From the NCBI GenBank assembly GCA_009741485.1, contig CM019236.1, forward strand, positions 50,634,765 to 50,698,764: a DNA stretch of 64,000 bases. The letters are read 5' to 3'. The stretch is from Malurus cyaneus samueli. Lineage: Eukaryota; Chordata; Aves; Passeriformes; Maluridae. A program made the position numbers and the translations under genes. Under the pieces are notes generated by a model, which was not told the origin of the DNA, did no database searches, and saw nothing but the letters and a program-made list of their open reading frames with translations. Below, in pieces: positions 24,243 through 38,011 of the stretch; the first letter of the stretch is position 1; each line of letters begins with the position of its first letter.

Positions 24243-27200
24243 TTGGTGCGTTGCATCAGTATGGAGTCACCTTTGGGTGACAATTACCACAGCTGCTTAC
24301 ATGTTGCTTGCTCTTCTGCTTCAGCGATACTTTGCCAGGGACAACATATTTAATGCATAATAGCACGTATAAACATGTAATAACAACCTATCCACACCTT
24401 AACCCATGAAGGACGTAGCTAACTGTGCTGATATCTGTCCTTTAAATCAGAAGGTATTTACGAATGTGGTAAGACATAGCAGGCTAACTAATTCTGCATT
24501 TCCCACAATTAGATTAATGCTGTGGAAGTATTCACAACCATATTTTAACTTTTCTTAATTAATTGGCTTTGTCTGACACACCTTTTTCATGCTGTCTTGA
24601 TATTTGACTGTTTCAATACAAGGTAGAATACCTGTAGCAAGAGGTACAGAATCTGGTAGCACTTTTGCTCGAGTCTTAATGCTAACACAGCAAAAACCTT
24701 CAAGTATCTAAGTATAGAGTCCTGCCACTGTGCCAAACTCCACCTGTAGGACTCCAGTGGCCTGTGCTCTCAACCCTTAAAAATAAGTTTCCCTAAACAT
24801 GCCCAGAAAAGTTTCATTCAGACTCTGTGTGATTTTCTGGTTCCCCATGAAAAGTGTGACACCTTCTACTTATTCCCTTGGGATGGAGCAAAGCATTGCT
24901 CTCAATACATCCCGGTTTCTTTGGCCACACAGCCTTCTAACAAAAAAGTAAGTGGCCGTGTAAATGTCTGAATGAGCCAGAGGAATTCTTCTTTTAGCCT
25001 TTGGAAAAACTGATTACTTCATGCCATGCATAGTTCTATTGCACAATGGGAGTTTGTTTATCAGCTCCACTCTCACGAGTAGGTAACTGAAAAGACTCAG
25101 CGGTGAATAAGTTCCTGCTGGACATACTCTGAAGTTTCTTTCAAAGCCACACCTGTTCATGTGATACAAGCCTCTTAGGTGAGCTGCCTGCTCTCTCATG
25201 GCATTGAGAAAGAAAATGTCACAGCCCAATGAAAAGGAAGATGAAGCCATATTGAGCACACAAACACATATGCACACAGGGAAATTGCTTTAAACATTGC
25301 CCATTTAACAATATCTAATGTTTGTACTGTCTCACACACATGCAAAACATTTGGTGCCTGAGTAATATTTCTAATTGCTTGAGAGAGAAAAAAAAATGAA
25401 AGAGCAAAGGCAAGGTTACTAGGAGAGGATGTGTAAAATATTTGTGATTCAGTGTGATGAAGTCAGCTGAAGACAAAATGTCTATTGGTTTCTGCCAGTG
25501 CCCAGGACCTTACAGTTACGATACACAGAAACAGAATACAGCCTGTCCATATCCAAATGTAAAACAATTGCATGCCTCAATGGAACCTTTAGCTACAATA
25601 AAATAAAGAGCAAGTCACTAAGAAATGGACGAGAAGATATAATCTCGTAATAGCCTCTGTGGAAGGACGCAGTAATTTGTAACTTGCTTCCTACTTATCA
25701 ACTGTCACACCTTACACTGACACCATGGGTTTGGAATACGTGATGCAATGCAACCATGGCTCATGATGACGAGAGTGCAGAATGAGCCTTCCCCCCATAT
25801 TACCGCTGATACACCCAGTTATGACTCACTCACTAAGGACTGAACTTTTTGTCCTCAGGCAAAGGGCACAACAGCTGTTTCTCCCAGACACGGTGCCAGT
25901 GTTTTCATGATATCTCCAAGTACACTCAAGATAAGACTGATTCAAGAGCATGTTTTTTCTACCACAGGGATTTTTGGCACAGACAGACAACCAGAAAGCT
26001 TGCAGACAAACCAAACAGACAAATCGAGAACCCTGTGGCTTTCACTTTCACACTCTGGGCTGAGGTCTCAAACTTAAATGAAATTGGGAAAAGTGACTCT
26101 ATCATTTGTTCACTTTTTTTCCGTATCTGAAACAGATCATGCTCCTGAACAAGGTGATATTCAGAGGATTCTCTAGCTGTTCCCACTGTTTCATCCTTGA
26201 TGTCCAAATTGATATCATTAACCTTAGCACAATACCAGCCAGCTGCTTCTGCTTCTGCTCCTGACAGGACTCAGCTCTTACAAATGTAAGCAAGCCTGAT
26301 GACAGACAACAGCTGTTGCTAAGGGCAGTTCCCTGCAGAAGCAGGTGAGTCGATATTCCATTTCTGGGCATCCTTTTGGACAGAATTCTGCCATTCATCC
26401 ATACGAAATCATATTCATTCCTATTTGTACATCTTTTTACAACTGTGGAGAGAACTCGTAAGTAAAGCCAAAGTCACTGCCTGAAAAGACCATGATGCTA
26501 AGAGCCCTAGTAACCCTCCACCTCCTTCACTGCTGAGTACTCCCCAGCATGAAACCAATTCACACAACACCTAACAGTAACTATTTACAAGAAACTAAAA
26601 CAGCTTCTGCTTAAAGAAAGGAAAATGTATATAGAATTTTGTTAATCCACTATTTAAAAAATAGAGTTCTTTTTTTTTTCAGAGCTCCATGTAACAAACT
26701 AAGTCCAGTTTTCTTTCTCACCTGTTTTACACCTAATTATAAGGATATTTCTTCACAAAAAAAAAATTTAGAATAACATCAAACTGTGATGCTTTTGTAA
26801 ATGGCTCAAATGATAACTGAAACTTGATGATTTCCTCAGCCATTTTCCCCACATTGTTAAAAAATAAATCCCATCGAGGATGATGTAGCAGCATAACTAA
26901 GCATGATCATTCATTTGCAAAGAACAGGAAAATGCTATGGAAATAATTAATGTTTTCAGAAACAGAAACTCAGATAACATCGGTTACATCTGTTATCTAG
27001 AGAGGAACTGAAAACTCGGGTTTCAAACTATGCCTGTCTAGACCCACTTAACAGCTGTTTCACTGTGAAAGTTGTAATCAAATAACCACAGCAGAAACAG
27101 AAATGACCAACAACACAGGAAGCTTGGCAACTCAGACATCTCAGGTCACCCTCATTGCTTCTAAGCGGATACATGTCCCTGTAGAAGCCAGTCTGCAACT

Positions 27201-30200
27201 GCTGTGGAAAGGGGGCATATGTCAGAATAGATGATCCCTGTGTGCCGGGGAAGGAGCACCAAAGCACCAATAGGAACCCCCCTGCATGCAGAATCCCCCA
27301 GTGTTTCAGCTGGTCTCAGTTCACCACAGCCTGTGCACCTCCCAGATGTACAGGAGGAGCTACTGAAGTCATGACCTATTAGAGTTGCCCCTGTGAAAAT
27401 CACTCCGCTACTCCAAGTCCTGTGCAAAACAATTCTTTTGTTCTAGAAAAAAAATATTTCTCTGTTTGAAATAGCAGGTCTGGAGTATGCTATAAAAACA
27501 CAATTTGGACCAGCAGAGCTTCTTAGGTACAGGGACCTATTACTTGCATCTTCTTTAAAGAAATGCAGGTACTACTTCTGCAGGATGTGTACCTGTATTA
27601 GGCATAGTAAATAAGATGTGCTCCCAATAAATAGTTGGGAAAACTTGCTCAATGTGGTTGCAAAATACGTTTGCACAGCAGCATTTATCATGTTCCTGTG
27701 ACCTCTATCATTGAGCTTAGTTTCACGAAATTAGAGAACTGGGATATCTGGCATCATGGTAAGATGGAGAAGCAGCAATAATGGCTAAGTGAGCAACTCT
27801 GGAATCATTCATATTGGATTGAAATATTGTGTTAATATTTAGAAAGAACTGTTTCTAAAATACTTCAGGAACAGCCAATAAAACAGCTTTTAAAAGCAGT
27901 ATTCTTCAAATGCCAGGCAAATTTTCCTCAACAAGTTTAGTCATGTATTTTTATCTTTAGGTTGTACTGCCCACAAGTTCTTTCAGCAGTACTCAGGTAC
28001 AAATTGAACAGGTCAAGCAATCCCTTTCAATTGAGTGCTATGAATCTGTGACTCTCTGTGATGACAACCAAGCACATGGCTAGAACAGATGTCTCAGTGC
28101 ATTCTGACTACTTACACATAAACCTTCTGTCCATCTTCAGTCTATACCTCGGCTCATATCGTGGGAAACTGCATGCAAATACTCACAGATATCAGAAAGG
28201 CGGTCCCAGCGTTCCATGAGGGAGTGCAGAGTGATTCCTGGATGCCTGACAATTCTGTAGTGGTTGTGAAAGTTCCAAATACAACTCATATCTTCACAGC
28301 CATTTGGGAAAGAGGCATTCCTTAGGGATGCCTCTGATGAAGCCGATGGTGAATGCTGTAATTCCAGCCCTTGAGACATGGGTATGAAATCCCATGAAGC
28401 ATCCTGGACTATATTAAATCACAGGAGTTATCCTGGAGTCAGCGTGTCAATGTGGACTTCAGAAATTGCCAGCGCTCTTCTTCAAGGCAGGGCTGAGCCT
28501 GATTTCTAAGACAGATATCGTTTCAAAGCACTCATTCTCTCCACCCTCTAAACTTTGATAAGTAATGACCGAAACATCGTTATGATTGTGCTCACCAATC
28601 TGGCCAAGGCAGTTCTGCTTCCAGGCTGTCATGGCTGTAGGAGAGGGGAAGGATTGAGTTTTCCAGATGCTCCAGGATCTGCTTCTACTGAGCTCAGGAG
28701 CCACCTACTACCCTAGCCATCATTTTTGTACTGTAGCTGTCCATTGTTGGAGCCAGGGAGTTTCTTCAGTGTATCTACAAATATATTTAAATTTATTGTT
28801 TGTGTCTGCATATATTCTTGGAGCATCAAATACTTGTTCTTGGAAGCATCAAACATTACTTCTGAATCTTCCCATTTGGTCATGAAACATCACTACTTAG
28901 CTCACTTCCATGACTAGACTGCATTCCTTTGATTTTACCCTTTTCGGCTCTTATTCTTGCCTTACAAAACATTCATGCTTTTGATCCTGGTGCCCAAGGG
29001 GGCTCTCTGACCCCTATTTCTGTTCTGTTGCTCCCAGAACAAATTCCCCCAATTCAAGCCCCTGCAGAATGCTTTTGGTTCCTAAGTCCTCAAACAACTT
29101 GCCCTTCATTGAATCCATTAAGGCTTTGGAATGTGAAATGCTTGGGTTAACAAAGGGAACAGTTTCACAGTAAAAAGGGTTGAGAGATGCAAAGAACGCT
29201 GAGTGTCTGCAGGTGGAAAAAGAAACTTGTCTACATGTTCCTAATGGTGGTATACTTTTAACTTCTACTCAATATTTTTAATTTGCAAGAAGACTTGCAG
29301 TGATGGAAAGTCAGAAACTCTCCTGTAGAGTGAATGCTTACTCTTCTGAAAATCACAAAATATGTAGCTAATCAATTTGCAATTTTGCTTGATTCTGTTC
29401 CTTATCTTTATGAAACTGAAATATTCATAGAAGAGGTTGGCCATTATGAGGTCATGTCAATGGCCAGTTGAGTTCCACGATTAAAAAAAAAAATCATAGT
29501 CCAAATGAAAAGGCAATGAATAAAGCATATCCCACTGGACAATTAACACTAAGTATTTTTTTAAGATACTTTTGAAAAAAATCCAAGTTTATTCTCAAAA
29601 TTATTAATGAAAAATGTAAATTTACAACATTACCTAAACAGATAAAAGTCTAAAACATAATGACCTTCATCTTTGCTCTCTATGTTTGTACTCACTATTT
29701 CTGTAATGCCTTTTTGTTAAAAACAACAATTATATTTTGATGTGTATTCTGCAGAGCATTTGAAATTCCATATATATACTGCTGTCAGATGAAGAACTAT
29801 TTGCTCACTTGGTGGGAAAATACAATGCTTATGCTAAAAAAGCAGTAGCTTATGGAACCACACAATGCTTATTCTGTAGGATTATGATAAGCACTGATCT
29901 AGAAGAGGCACAAAATAATGAAGTTACTTCCATATGTGGGAAGTAATACCAGTTTATCCAGCAGTCAGCTGTAACTGTGGGGTTTACGACCACCAGAGGG
30001 AACCCCGGGACAGGACACATGTGGAAAGGGGAAGAAGCATTTAATAACAATAATTTCAGGGAAATGATTATTATATGTATGTTTATTCTGGGAAAATCAA
30101 TGAATATTATAAAAAATACAGTATTAAAGTGGAAGCTCTTCTATACTCAACATGCACCATTTTGATGGCAACATCCCCTGTGTGTCCAGTGCCGTAATAA

Positions 30201-30445
30201 TGAATGCCAGCTTGTTAAAAATACATTAGCAATAAGTGGCCTTATTTTACTGATTTTTGGTAATAATACCTGCAAACAGAGTTAGCTCATAAAAGGAAGC
30301 TGTTTACTTAATATTCCTTAGAGAGACGACTTTCATAACACCAGAACAGAGGGACTATTTTTGAAGCAAAGCTAGCCCCAAAGTGAGAGGACTTAGAGCT
30401 TTAAGAAAACCCCAAACAACTCTGAGCCTACAAGTAAATGTATAT
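24243..30445. other. Non-coding DNA
   Basis: About 6.2 kb, mostly AT-rich, without a recognised exon. On the minus strand two frames of about 80 codons occur close together (28137-28379 and 28459-28704); they have balanced composition but match nothing I know. A CCACCAGAGGG motif like a CTCF core lies near 29988-30002. Confidence 0.55.
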
Positions 30446-30895
30446 ATTCTTTAGATGGGAAACAAGGCTGGTGAAGGGTCTGGAACACAAGTCCTCTAAG
30501 GAGAAGCTGAGGGAACTGGGATGTTTAGCCTGAAGAAAAGGAGGCTCAGGGGAGATCTTATCATTCTCTACAGCTCCCTGAAAGGAGGGTGTGGCCAGGT
30601 GTGGTTGGTCTCTTCTCATCAGCAACCAGCAATAAAACAAGAGGACACAGTGTCTTAAGGTGTGCCAGGGGAGATTTAGGTCGGACATCATGAACAAGTT
30701 CTTCACAGAAAGTGTGGTTGGGCAATGGAATGGACTGCCCAGAGAGGTGAGGGAGTCGCCATCCCTGGAGGTGTTTTGGAAAAGACTGGATGTGGCACTC
30801 AGTGCCATGGTTTAGTTGACAATGTGGTGGTAAGTCAGATGTTGGACTGCATGATCTCAAAGGTCTTTTCCAATCTGGTTGATTCTGTGATTCTG
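30446..30895 (+). mobile_element. CR1 LINE 3' region, 5'-truncated
   Basis: A sense CR1 of about 450 bases. It shows GGTCTGGAACACAAGTCCTC, GAGAAGCTGAGGGAACTGGG, TTTAGCCTGAAGAAAAGGAG and GGTCTTTTCCAATCTGG, and ends in GATTCTGTGATTCTGC, the CR1 octamer tail. It is followed directly by a (TA)n run (30898-30911), a common microsatellite start point at CR1 ends. Confidence 0.92.
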
Positions 30896-31719
30896 CAATA
30901 TATATATATAGATACACATAGATAAAGTGTTTCCTTTGTACGTCAGATTTGAAAGATACCGTAACAATTGTGCTGTTGTAATCAGATGCTCTCACACCTG
31001 ATTACCAGTCTCCTTTTCTCATATTGCCACAGATGGAAGATTCCTGGCCATCCTCCTTAGCCTGTGGCTTTACAATAATCAAAATACTGTGGCGAGATGG
31101 TTTTGTTTTCTAGGAGGTGAGAATAGTATGAAATGCCCCAGAAGGGCAATTTATTTATAGGTAATTAAAAAAAACCCAAACCACTGGTGTATAGGTATGA
31201 CAATTTTGTGACAATCTGTATATTGAAAAATAATGCATTTTCATCTTAGAGGGATAAATCCTTCTTCTGAAAATTTCAAAATAAAAATGGAGACAAGAGG
31301 AGGTAGCGGAGTAAAAAGCATGCAGATGAAAATTGACAAAATGACCTGTAACACTTAGTTTAACAAAGCCCCATTGTTCTTGCTCATTGATAACTGGAAA
31401 TTAAAAGGAGAAACTCTGCAGTACTTAACAGAGGGTCAGCCAGAGCAAAAATCTGGAGGCGGGCCTTGGAGAACAAACCATTACAAAATGTGGCTACCAA
31501 AGTGAAGAATAAGAACTTTGAAGGAGAGTCAAGAAAAAGCAGTAAAAAAATGGAAGATATTCAGAGCATGTAAAGGAAAAAGGTTTAAAAGACCTGCATG
31601 AATAAGCAAGGTCTCCTTTTCAAAATCAAGTATAAAATGGAATATTAGAAGAGGTGAGAGCAGGACAGGCAGCTCAAGAAGCGTATCGACACACTTTCTG
31701 AGCACACAGGGAAAGCCAG
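30896..31719. other. Non-coding DNA between two CR1 copies
   Basis: It starts with the short (TA)n run. The rest is AT-rich with no recognised element, though the purine-rich part from about 31270 may be an unrecognisably old extension of the next CR1. Confidence 0.5.
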
Positions 31720-33085
31720 AGTCCATCTGGGATTGAATCTGAGGAAAAATGTGAAGGATGCTGAAGTACCCTGTGGCAAAAGGAAGGTCATGGAAAACAT
31801 AGGACTACTGCTTCAAGCAGGGAGGATAGCTGGTGACAAAGGACATGGAGAAGACTGAATTACTCAGTGCCTACCTTCAGTGGAGGAGCATCAGGTAAGG
31901 GAACATTGAATGGCACTGGACACATGGAAAACCATTCGATCTGATGGATGCACACACGTGCTGAGGCAGCTGCCTCTTCTGATTGTCTTTGACAGAACAT
32001 GGGAGGCTCCTGAGGACTGGGAGAAAGTAAACATCCCTCCTGTTTTCAGAAGGGCAGCAAGTTACAGACAGAAAACTACAGGGTGATTCAGCTCACCTCA
32101 GCTCCTGGGAGGGTGATGGAAATTTATCCTGGAAACCATTTCTAAACAGAGGAAGAACAAGAAAGTGATTGGGAGTAGTCAGCATGGAGTTAGGCAGTGG
32201 GAACCAACCTTCTGTGCAGCCTTCTGTGACCAGGTGGCTGGTTTGGTGAGTAAGGAGTGGTAACTGGAAGCTGTGAATCTGAATTTCAGGAAGGCTTCTA
32301 CCACTTCATCCCATAATATCTTCATAAATAAAATGGCAAGAAATAAACCAGATGGTATGGTGAGGTAAACTGAAAACTGACTTGAACAGCCAGGCTCCAA
32401 ACCTTGTGGTCAGTGCCAAGAGGATCAGCTGGAGGCCAGTCACTATTGGAATGTACCAGCTGTCAATAGTGGAGCCAGTGCTATTTGAACCCTCAAAAAA
32501 TTTGCAAATGATACAAAACTGGGAGATGTGGCTGGTAACATACATGGGTGGATTGCAATTCAGAGAGATTTTGACAGTCTGGGCTCAGAAGAACTACATG
32601 AAATTCAAGAAATAATGTTTCAAGTCCTGCGCCTAGGGAGAAACAACCCAAAGCAACAGTATGCACTGAAGGGGAACTGTAGGAAGGTCCCATTGGAGAG
32701 GAGGACCTGGTGGTGCTGGTGGACACAAAATTGATCATAAGCAGCAATAAAAGTGTCCTTCAGACAAAGAAGGTCAACATCATCCTGGCTTTCATTGTTA
32801 TGAGCATTGCCACTGCATGTAGTAGCATGGAAAAGACCAGCTGAAAGTCACAAAGATGACAGAGACTGGAACGTCTGACATATCGGCAGTGACAAAAGAG
32901 GTGGGATTATTCAGCCTACAGAAGGCTCAGGGGAATGTTACCAATGTGCACAAACATTGTGGGGATTAATGAAGACTAACTCCAAACGCAGCAAACTACT
33001 CTAGATGACACTGCTCAAGAAGTTGGATTAAATGCTCTCCACAGGTGTATTCCAAACTCAACTATTCTGTGACTCTGTGAAATAA
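31720..33085 (+). mobile_element. Long, old CR1 LINE copy with decayed ORF2 end
   Basis: A sense CR1 of about 1.3 kb, longer than its neighbours. It includes the end of the reverse-transcriptase ORF as scattered fragments (a GACAGAACATGGGAGGCTCC block, AAGGGCAGCAAGTTACAGAC, and the GCAAATGATACAAAACTGGG block near 32505), then the 3' UTR blocks, ending near GTGACTCTGTGA. Every frame is interrupted. Divergence from the CR1 pattern is visibly greater than in the copies at 30.4 and 45.2 kb, so it is an older insertion. Confidence 0.85.
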
Positions 33086-36000
33086 TTTACCTTGGTTTTC
33101 TAAAAATAATTATTCTCCAAGTATTCCACAGTTCAATGCCAAGTGCACGAGCATAATTGTTTCCAACAGCAGCACTTGGGAAGTTTACAGGTTAGTGTAG
33201 ACCTGAATCAATTCATCAGGAAAAATTATTGAAACATTATTGTTTGCAATTTTTAAAAAACCCTGCTTTTATGTTCTCTTACAAAATGATTTCTGAAGAT
33301 CAAAAGTACTGAGGCCTTATTCCTCTCAGATTTATACTTTGAGGTTTCCATGCAACTTGCAGCTTTAACTTTTTGAATAATTGAGCCTAAGAGCTCTGGT
33401 GCTCAATTTGTTGAGACACAGTACCAGACAAGAGAAAGACTGTTATGGCTGGCCTAGAACTACACTCACAGGTCACCTCACATATGCAATCAGATAGCTT
33501 GTTACTGCCAAATAAAGAGGATACTGGCAGAATTCTCTTTTTGATCTCTCTCTCTCTCTTTGACAAGGCAGACTTTCATATTTACAAGTGCTCTAGGACT
33601 TAAATAAAATCCTGAAGTCACTTAGGCATGGAGACTTAACAAGCAGGGAGCAATTGCATAGATTTCTGTACCAAATCCAACTAATAATTGCATACTTTTT
33701 TTCATAATAAACGAGAGGAAGATGCAAGACAGATTATTTACATAATAACAAATATGCAAGCAGTAATACACACGTTTCTTTGATTTAATTAAAAAAGAGG
33801 AACAAAAGAAGAGCTTTATAAAAGAAGATAGACATTTCAGAGTTTAAATTACTAAAACAATGTTTCAAAGACACACAATTCTTACCAAGACATATTCCTT
33901 TATAATAAACACTTCCAGAGTGCAGATGTATTAATGGATCTAATCACTAAACAAAGAGAAACCTTCCACTGTCTGTCCCCTTATTTTCATATTGTCATGA
34001 AGAAAAAGATATATGAGCAAGAGAAAGCTAATTCGTCCTTGCCTTCTATTTGCCTAGAACTTCAAGGATATTGTTCTAGACAGGAACAGTAATAGTAAAG
34101 TGAACTGGAGAATATATACTTGTAAACACCAATACAAATTCTGAAAAAGCCTTTCAGCAGATTTTAAATAAAATTTTAACAGTAATCCAGGTGACAAACT
34201 ATTGTGCCACCTAAAGATGGAGACTTAAACAGTTTTATCTCTCCAAAGCTTATGTAAGCAATGGTTTTCAACAGAAACTGGTGTTTGAGAAGAAAACTGG
34301 GAGGTTTACATCAGGGTTAAAAGCTTTCACAAATACACCAGTAGGAGAAATTTTTATGGTTTAGGTTTCTACAGACTTCTCAGCCTTAACAGCAGTATCA
34401 CTACAGGTTAACCCACTATTGTTCCTTTGTTAACTACCTTGTATTTATCCCCTGTTATCTGTTCAAAATTACATGAGTGAGTGTTTATGTTGCATCATTT
34501 TTCTGTTGGAACAACAAGTCATATCTAGGACACTTAGGACCTCTATGAAGAAGATTTCTATTAAATTAGTATTTTTCAGTCTGCAACAAATTATACTCAA
34601 ACACTGTGAAAATTAATCAATAGTTTGGCAAAATGATGAATGAACCAAGAAGAGCAGCTTTATAGCACATGGCAGGGCTAGTTTTGTTTTTAATTTAAAC
34701 ATAGTACACATTAGCATAAGTCCCAAGCTCTTGATTAAAACACCAGGGTGTATCAAGCCCCAAGGCAAAGTGAGGCACCTTTGAGGAGGCAGATTTGGAC
34801 TATCTGAAGAACACCGCTCTCTGTGAATTGTTGCACTCCACATGAACAGATTGGAGACTAAGTATACGTCCTCCACCACTGAACTGTCAGAACTCCAGGT
34901 AGCCTCATGCTTCAGGGGTCCTTTACTCTTTGCTCCCCCACCAGCTTTAATATACCTGCTGAAAGAATACATGTGGCAGTAGGTTTGACTAGAGAAGTTT
35001 CTTAGGTTGAAGCCTTCCTATCCTGGAATTTCCTCCATTACAATCCTGAAAGTATATTGAAGCTTCTGCATTTAAACCAGACATCAACTTGAATGTTGAG
35101 GGCTGCAGCTTTTTACCTTAAAGACCTAATGAGACAGTTCTTTCTTTCCATACAACGTGAGGGTAGAATGACATCCCAGAGAGGGTGGCAGCAAGGTGGA
35201 TCCTTTCCTAAACAAAGTTATTTATGTTAGCTTGGTGTTTTCCCATGTAATATTGCTTGAGGACTGATCATTCATCAGTAGGGTTTGCTAAAGTATAGGT
35301 GTCAGTGTTTATTCATTTTATTTATGAAGAAGCCTCAGCAAAGTTTGTTTGCATGGAGCCATTAACCCTACCTATTGCACAATAAGCAGTCTCTCAATCT
35401 GATCTCTCAGGCAAACACCTTCTGTGACAAAGAAAAAGCTATACTGCTTCAGTTTAACAAACTGTGATTACTTGCTTTAAAGACTACTGGAGACAGACCC
35501 TCAGTCTTCCTCAATTCCCTGTCCTGACATATTTTAATCAAGGATACTCTTTGGCATAGGCTATTTCTGCCTTGGAAGAGAGATGCAAGCCAACCAGGTT
35601 GTATCAGCTATACTTCAACAACTCAGACATATCAGCTCATAATTCTCTGACTCAACTAGTCTTGTGGCTGTGCCAACACTGAGCATGGCAATTCAAATCA
35701 TGGCTAAAAAATGCCTATAAAGTTCATTGAGGCAATCTTAAATCAATATAAATGTGATCATTAGACTCTAAATGCAGGAACAAATAGAAAAAAACCTGCC
35801 ACTTTCAGTTACAAATGACATACAAACACAATAGGGGAATTTGAAAATTAAGGTAATTTGTTTTACTTGAAAAGTTATTTTTAAGGCAGTTATAATAGGA
35901 AATCACTGAAGCCAGTGAAAAGGCACGTTGCTGGCCCCATGATTTATTTATGTGAAAACTAACATTAACCAGGAACTAAACCAGAGACTACACAGCCAGT

Positions 36001-37045
36001 GTTGGCTCTAGAATGGACTGACACTCACCAGCTCTTATCAGTTACTAGCAGCTTTTCACTTTTAGTTTTAAATCGCACTTTCAGTTTGGTCAATACCACG
36101 ACAGGTGAGATAAAGTGTTTTCTGACAGTAAGTTGCCTTTAAATTGCTACATCCTAACTTCCCATATACAACTACCATAACTTGAAACCTAATTCTTTCT
36201 ACAGTTATTGTGGTGACTAGAATATTTTTCAAAACCAGAGCTGAATTCTTAGCAGACTTTATGAACACTCTTTTACCTACATTAAAGAGTTGTGGAGGGA
36301 AAAAAAATATTCGAGAACATGCATACACTTGTATGTTCAGCTTGTGTTGTTGGTCAAGAGTCCTGAGAAAAAGCGTACTTTCTAATATACAGATAAATAT
36401 AACCACTTAGGTATGGCTATGCTTCTTCTGGCCAGTTCAGTATGCAGGCACAGCCGGTCAAGTCATTTTATCTTCCCACAGCATACTCCAGATAAAGAGA
36501 GTTAAATTTAAAAACAGTGCAATGCATATTTGCCTATTACACAATAAACAAAAAAAAAAAAAAAAATTGAATTCTCCGGCCCCAAGATCTAAACTGCTGA
36601 ACTGTAAAAGTGTTGGCAGGTTTGTTCATATGAACCCCTTCAAAATAGAGACCACATCACAGTAATAGAACTGCCATAAACACTTTAATGAAATAAAGGC
36701 AAGAATAGCTGGCTCAGAGGATTAGTAATGAGCAACTGACTCTTTCATTAACTGGGCACTAAACCAAACGTAGCCAAGGCTGGTAGTCACCAGGTTGCTT
36801 TAGCATTGCTTGGGCTCCGCAGACGGCAGTATGACTGCTGGAATTGTCCCAGTCCTTGGAGCAGCCACTGACTCACAGAGATCAGCACTGCCAGCGACTC
36901 ACAAGTGCACACCTATGCTAGAAATAGTAATCCTGTCGTGCAGCATTCAACATCACCAAAAAAGTGTTCTGACTCAAAAGCAAGAAGCCAAGAAAATAGC
37001 AAAGGCCATACTGCCCTGTGTCACCCCCATGTACTAGATCTCAAG
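33086..37045. other. AT-rich non-coding DNA upstream of the UGCG promoter
   Basis: About 4 kb with no recognised exon. It has a (TC)n run of about 15 bases near 33545 and an A-run of 17 at 36550-36566. Frames of up to 119 codons show no domain. Confidence 0.6.
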
Positions 37046-37433
37046 AGTCACAGAACGATTAGTGTTAGAAGGGATTTCTGCGGATCATCCTGTTCAACCC
37101 CCTACCAAGGCACGGCCACCTAGAGCAGGTGAACCAGGAACACATGCAGGTGGGTTTGGAATGCCTCCAGACAGAGAGATTCCATGGCCACCTTGGGTAT
37201 CTTGTTGTAGTGCTCTGCCTGTGTAAAGATGTTCTTTCTCACGCTGAGGGAAACTTATTGGTGAAACTTCTTCTGATTTAGTTTATGGCCATTGCTCCCT
37301 GTCCGGTAGCTGGGCATCGCCGAAAAGAATCTTGGCACCGGCCTCTGAGATATTTACATGCGTTAATGAGATCCCCGCTCGGTCCTCCCCAGACTGAACA
37401 GGCCCAGCCCCCACAGACTCTCCTCAGAGATGC
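37046..37433 (-). mobile_element. Antisense CR1 LINE abutting the UGCG promoter
   Basis: The + strand reads the complement of a CR1 3' region: a CACAGAACGATTAGTG start (the element's 3' end), TTGGAATGCCTCCAGACAGA, CTTCTTCTGATTTAGTTTAT, GGCCATTGCTCCCTGTCCGG and CAGACTGAACAGGCCCAGCC. The match ends near GAGATGCTC at 37433, which is the 5' truncation point of the element. The sequence then turns sharply GC-rich. Confidence 0.88.
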
Positions 37434-37579
37434 TCGGCAACACCGGCAACACCCGGCTGCCCCGATCCCTACCTCGGTGGATAAGGGCTGCGGTCTCCTC
37501 AGAGACCAGCAGCAAAGTTGGACCAAACGAAGCCAGCGTCGCCGCCGCGCCCGCACCCCTCCCCGGCACCCAGACCGGC
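37434..37579 (+). promoter_or_regulatory. Upstream edge of the UGCG CpG island
   Basis: A GC-rich, CpG-rich stretch (including GCCAGCGTCGCCGCCGCGCC). It recurs at about 47669-47816, where it runs on into the UGCG 5' untranslated region through ACCGGCGGGGAGCACCCGCC. Here the match stops at ACCGGC (37579) and switches abruptly to AT-rich sequence that belongs to distal UGCG intron 1 in reverse orientation. The junction is therefore a structural break, real or artificial. Confidence 0.75.
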
Positions 37580-38011
37580 TTCTTGCATTATGGTAAATCA
37601 TTCAGGGCCACTTACACCATAATGTTTACCTTGAAGTTACAGTCAGTGTTATCCTCCTGACTCTCACTATTAAAAAATTGGCCTGCTCTATCTGCCTTCA
37701 ACATTATGGGCTCTCTCCACATGACCTACTCTCAGATTTCTGATACTGAACCGTTTGCTTTGCTTTACCCATTTATGAAGCTTGTAATACAGAAACTCAT
37801 TTAACCACAGTCTAGTATATAAAAAATGAATTCCTGTTTTCTTTAAGGTATGTCTCTCCCTAAGGATTACCTAAATTTTAAGCCCCCATTACATGGGGTC
37901 AAGGTAAGCAACATACCATAAACAGGCAACATACAAAACTTAGAGCCTCTACACAAACTCTCCTTAGTCTATTGCCGTAATAGCCATGACGCTGCCTCTG
38001 TGTCATCTTTT

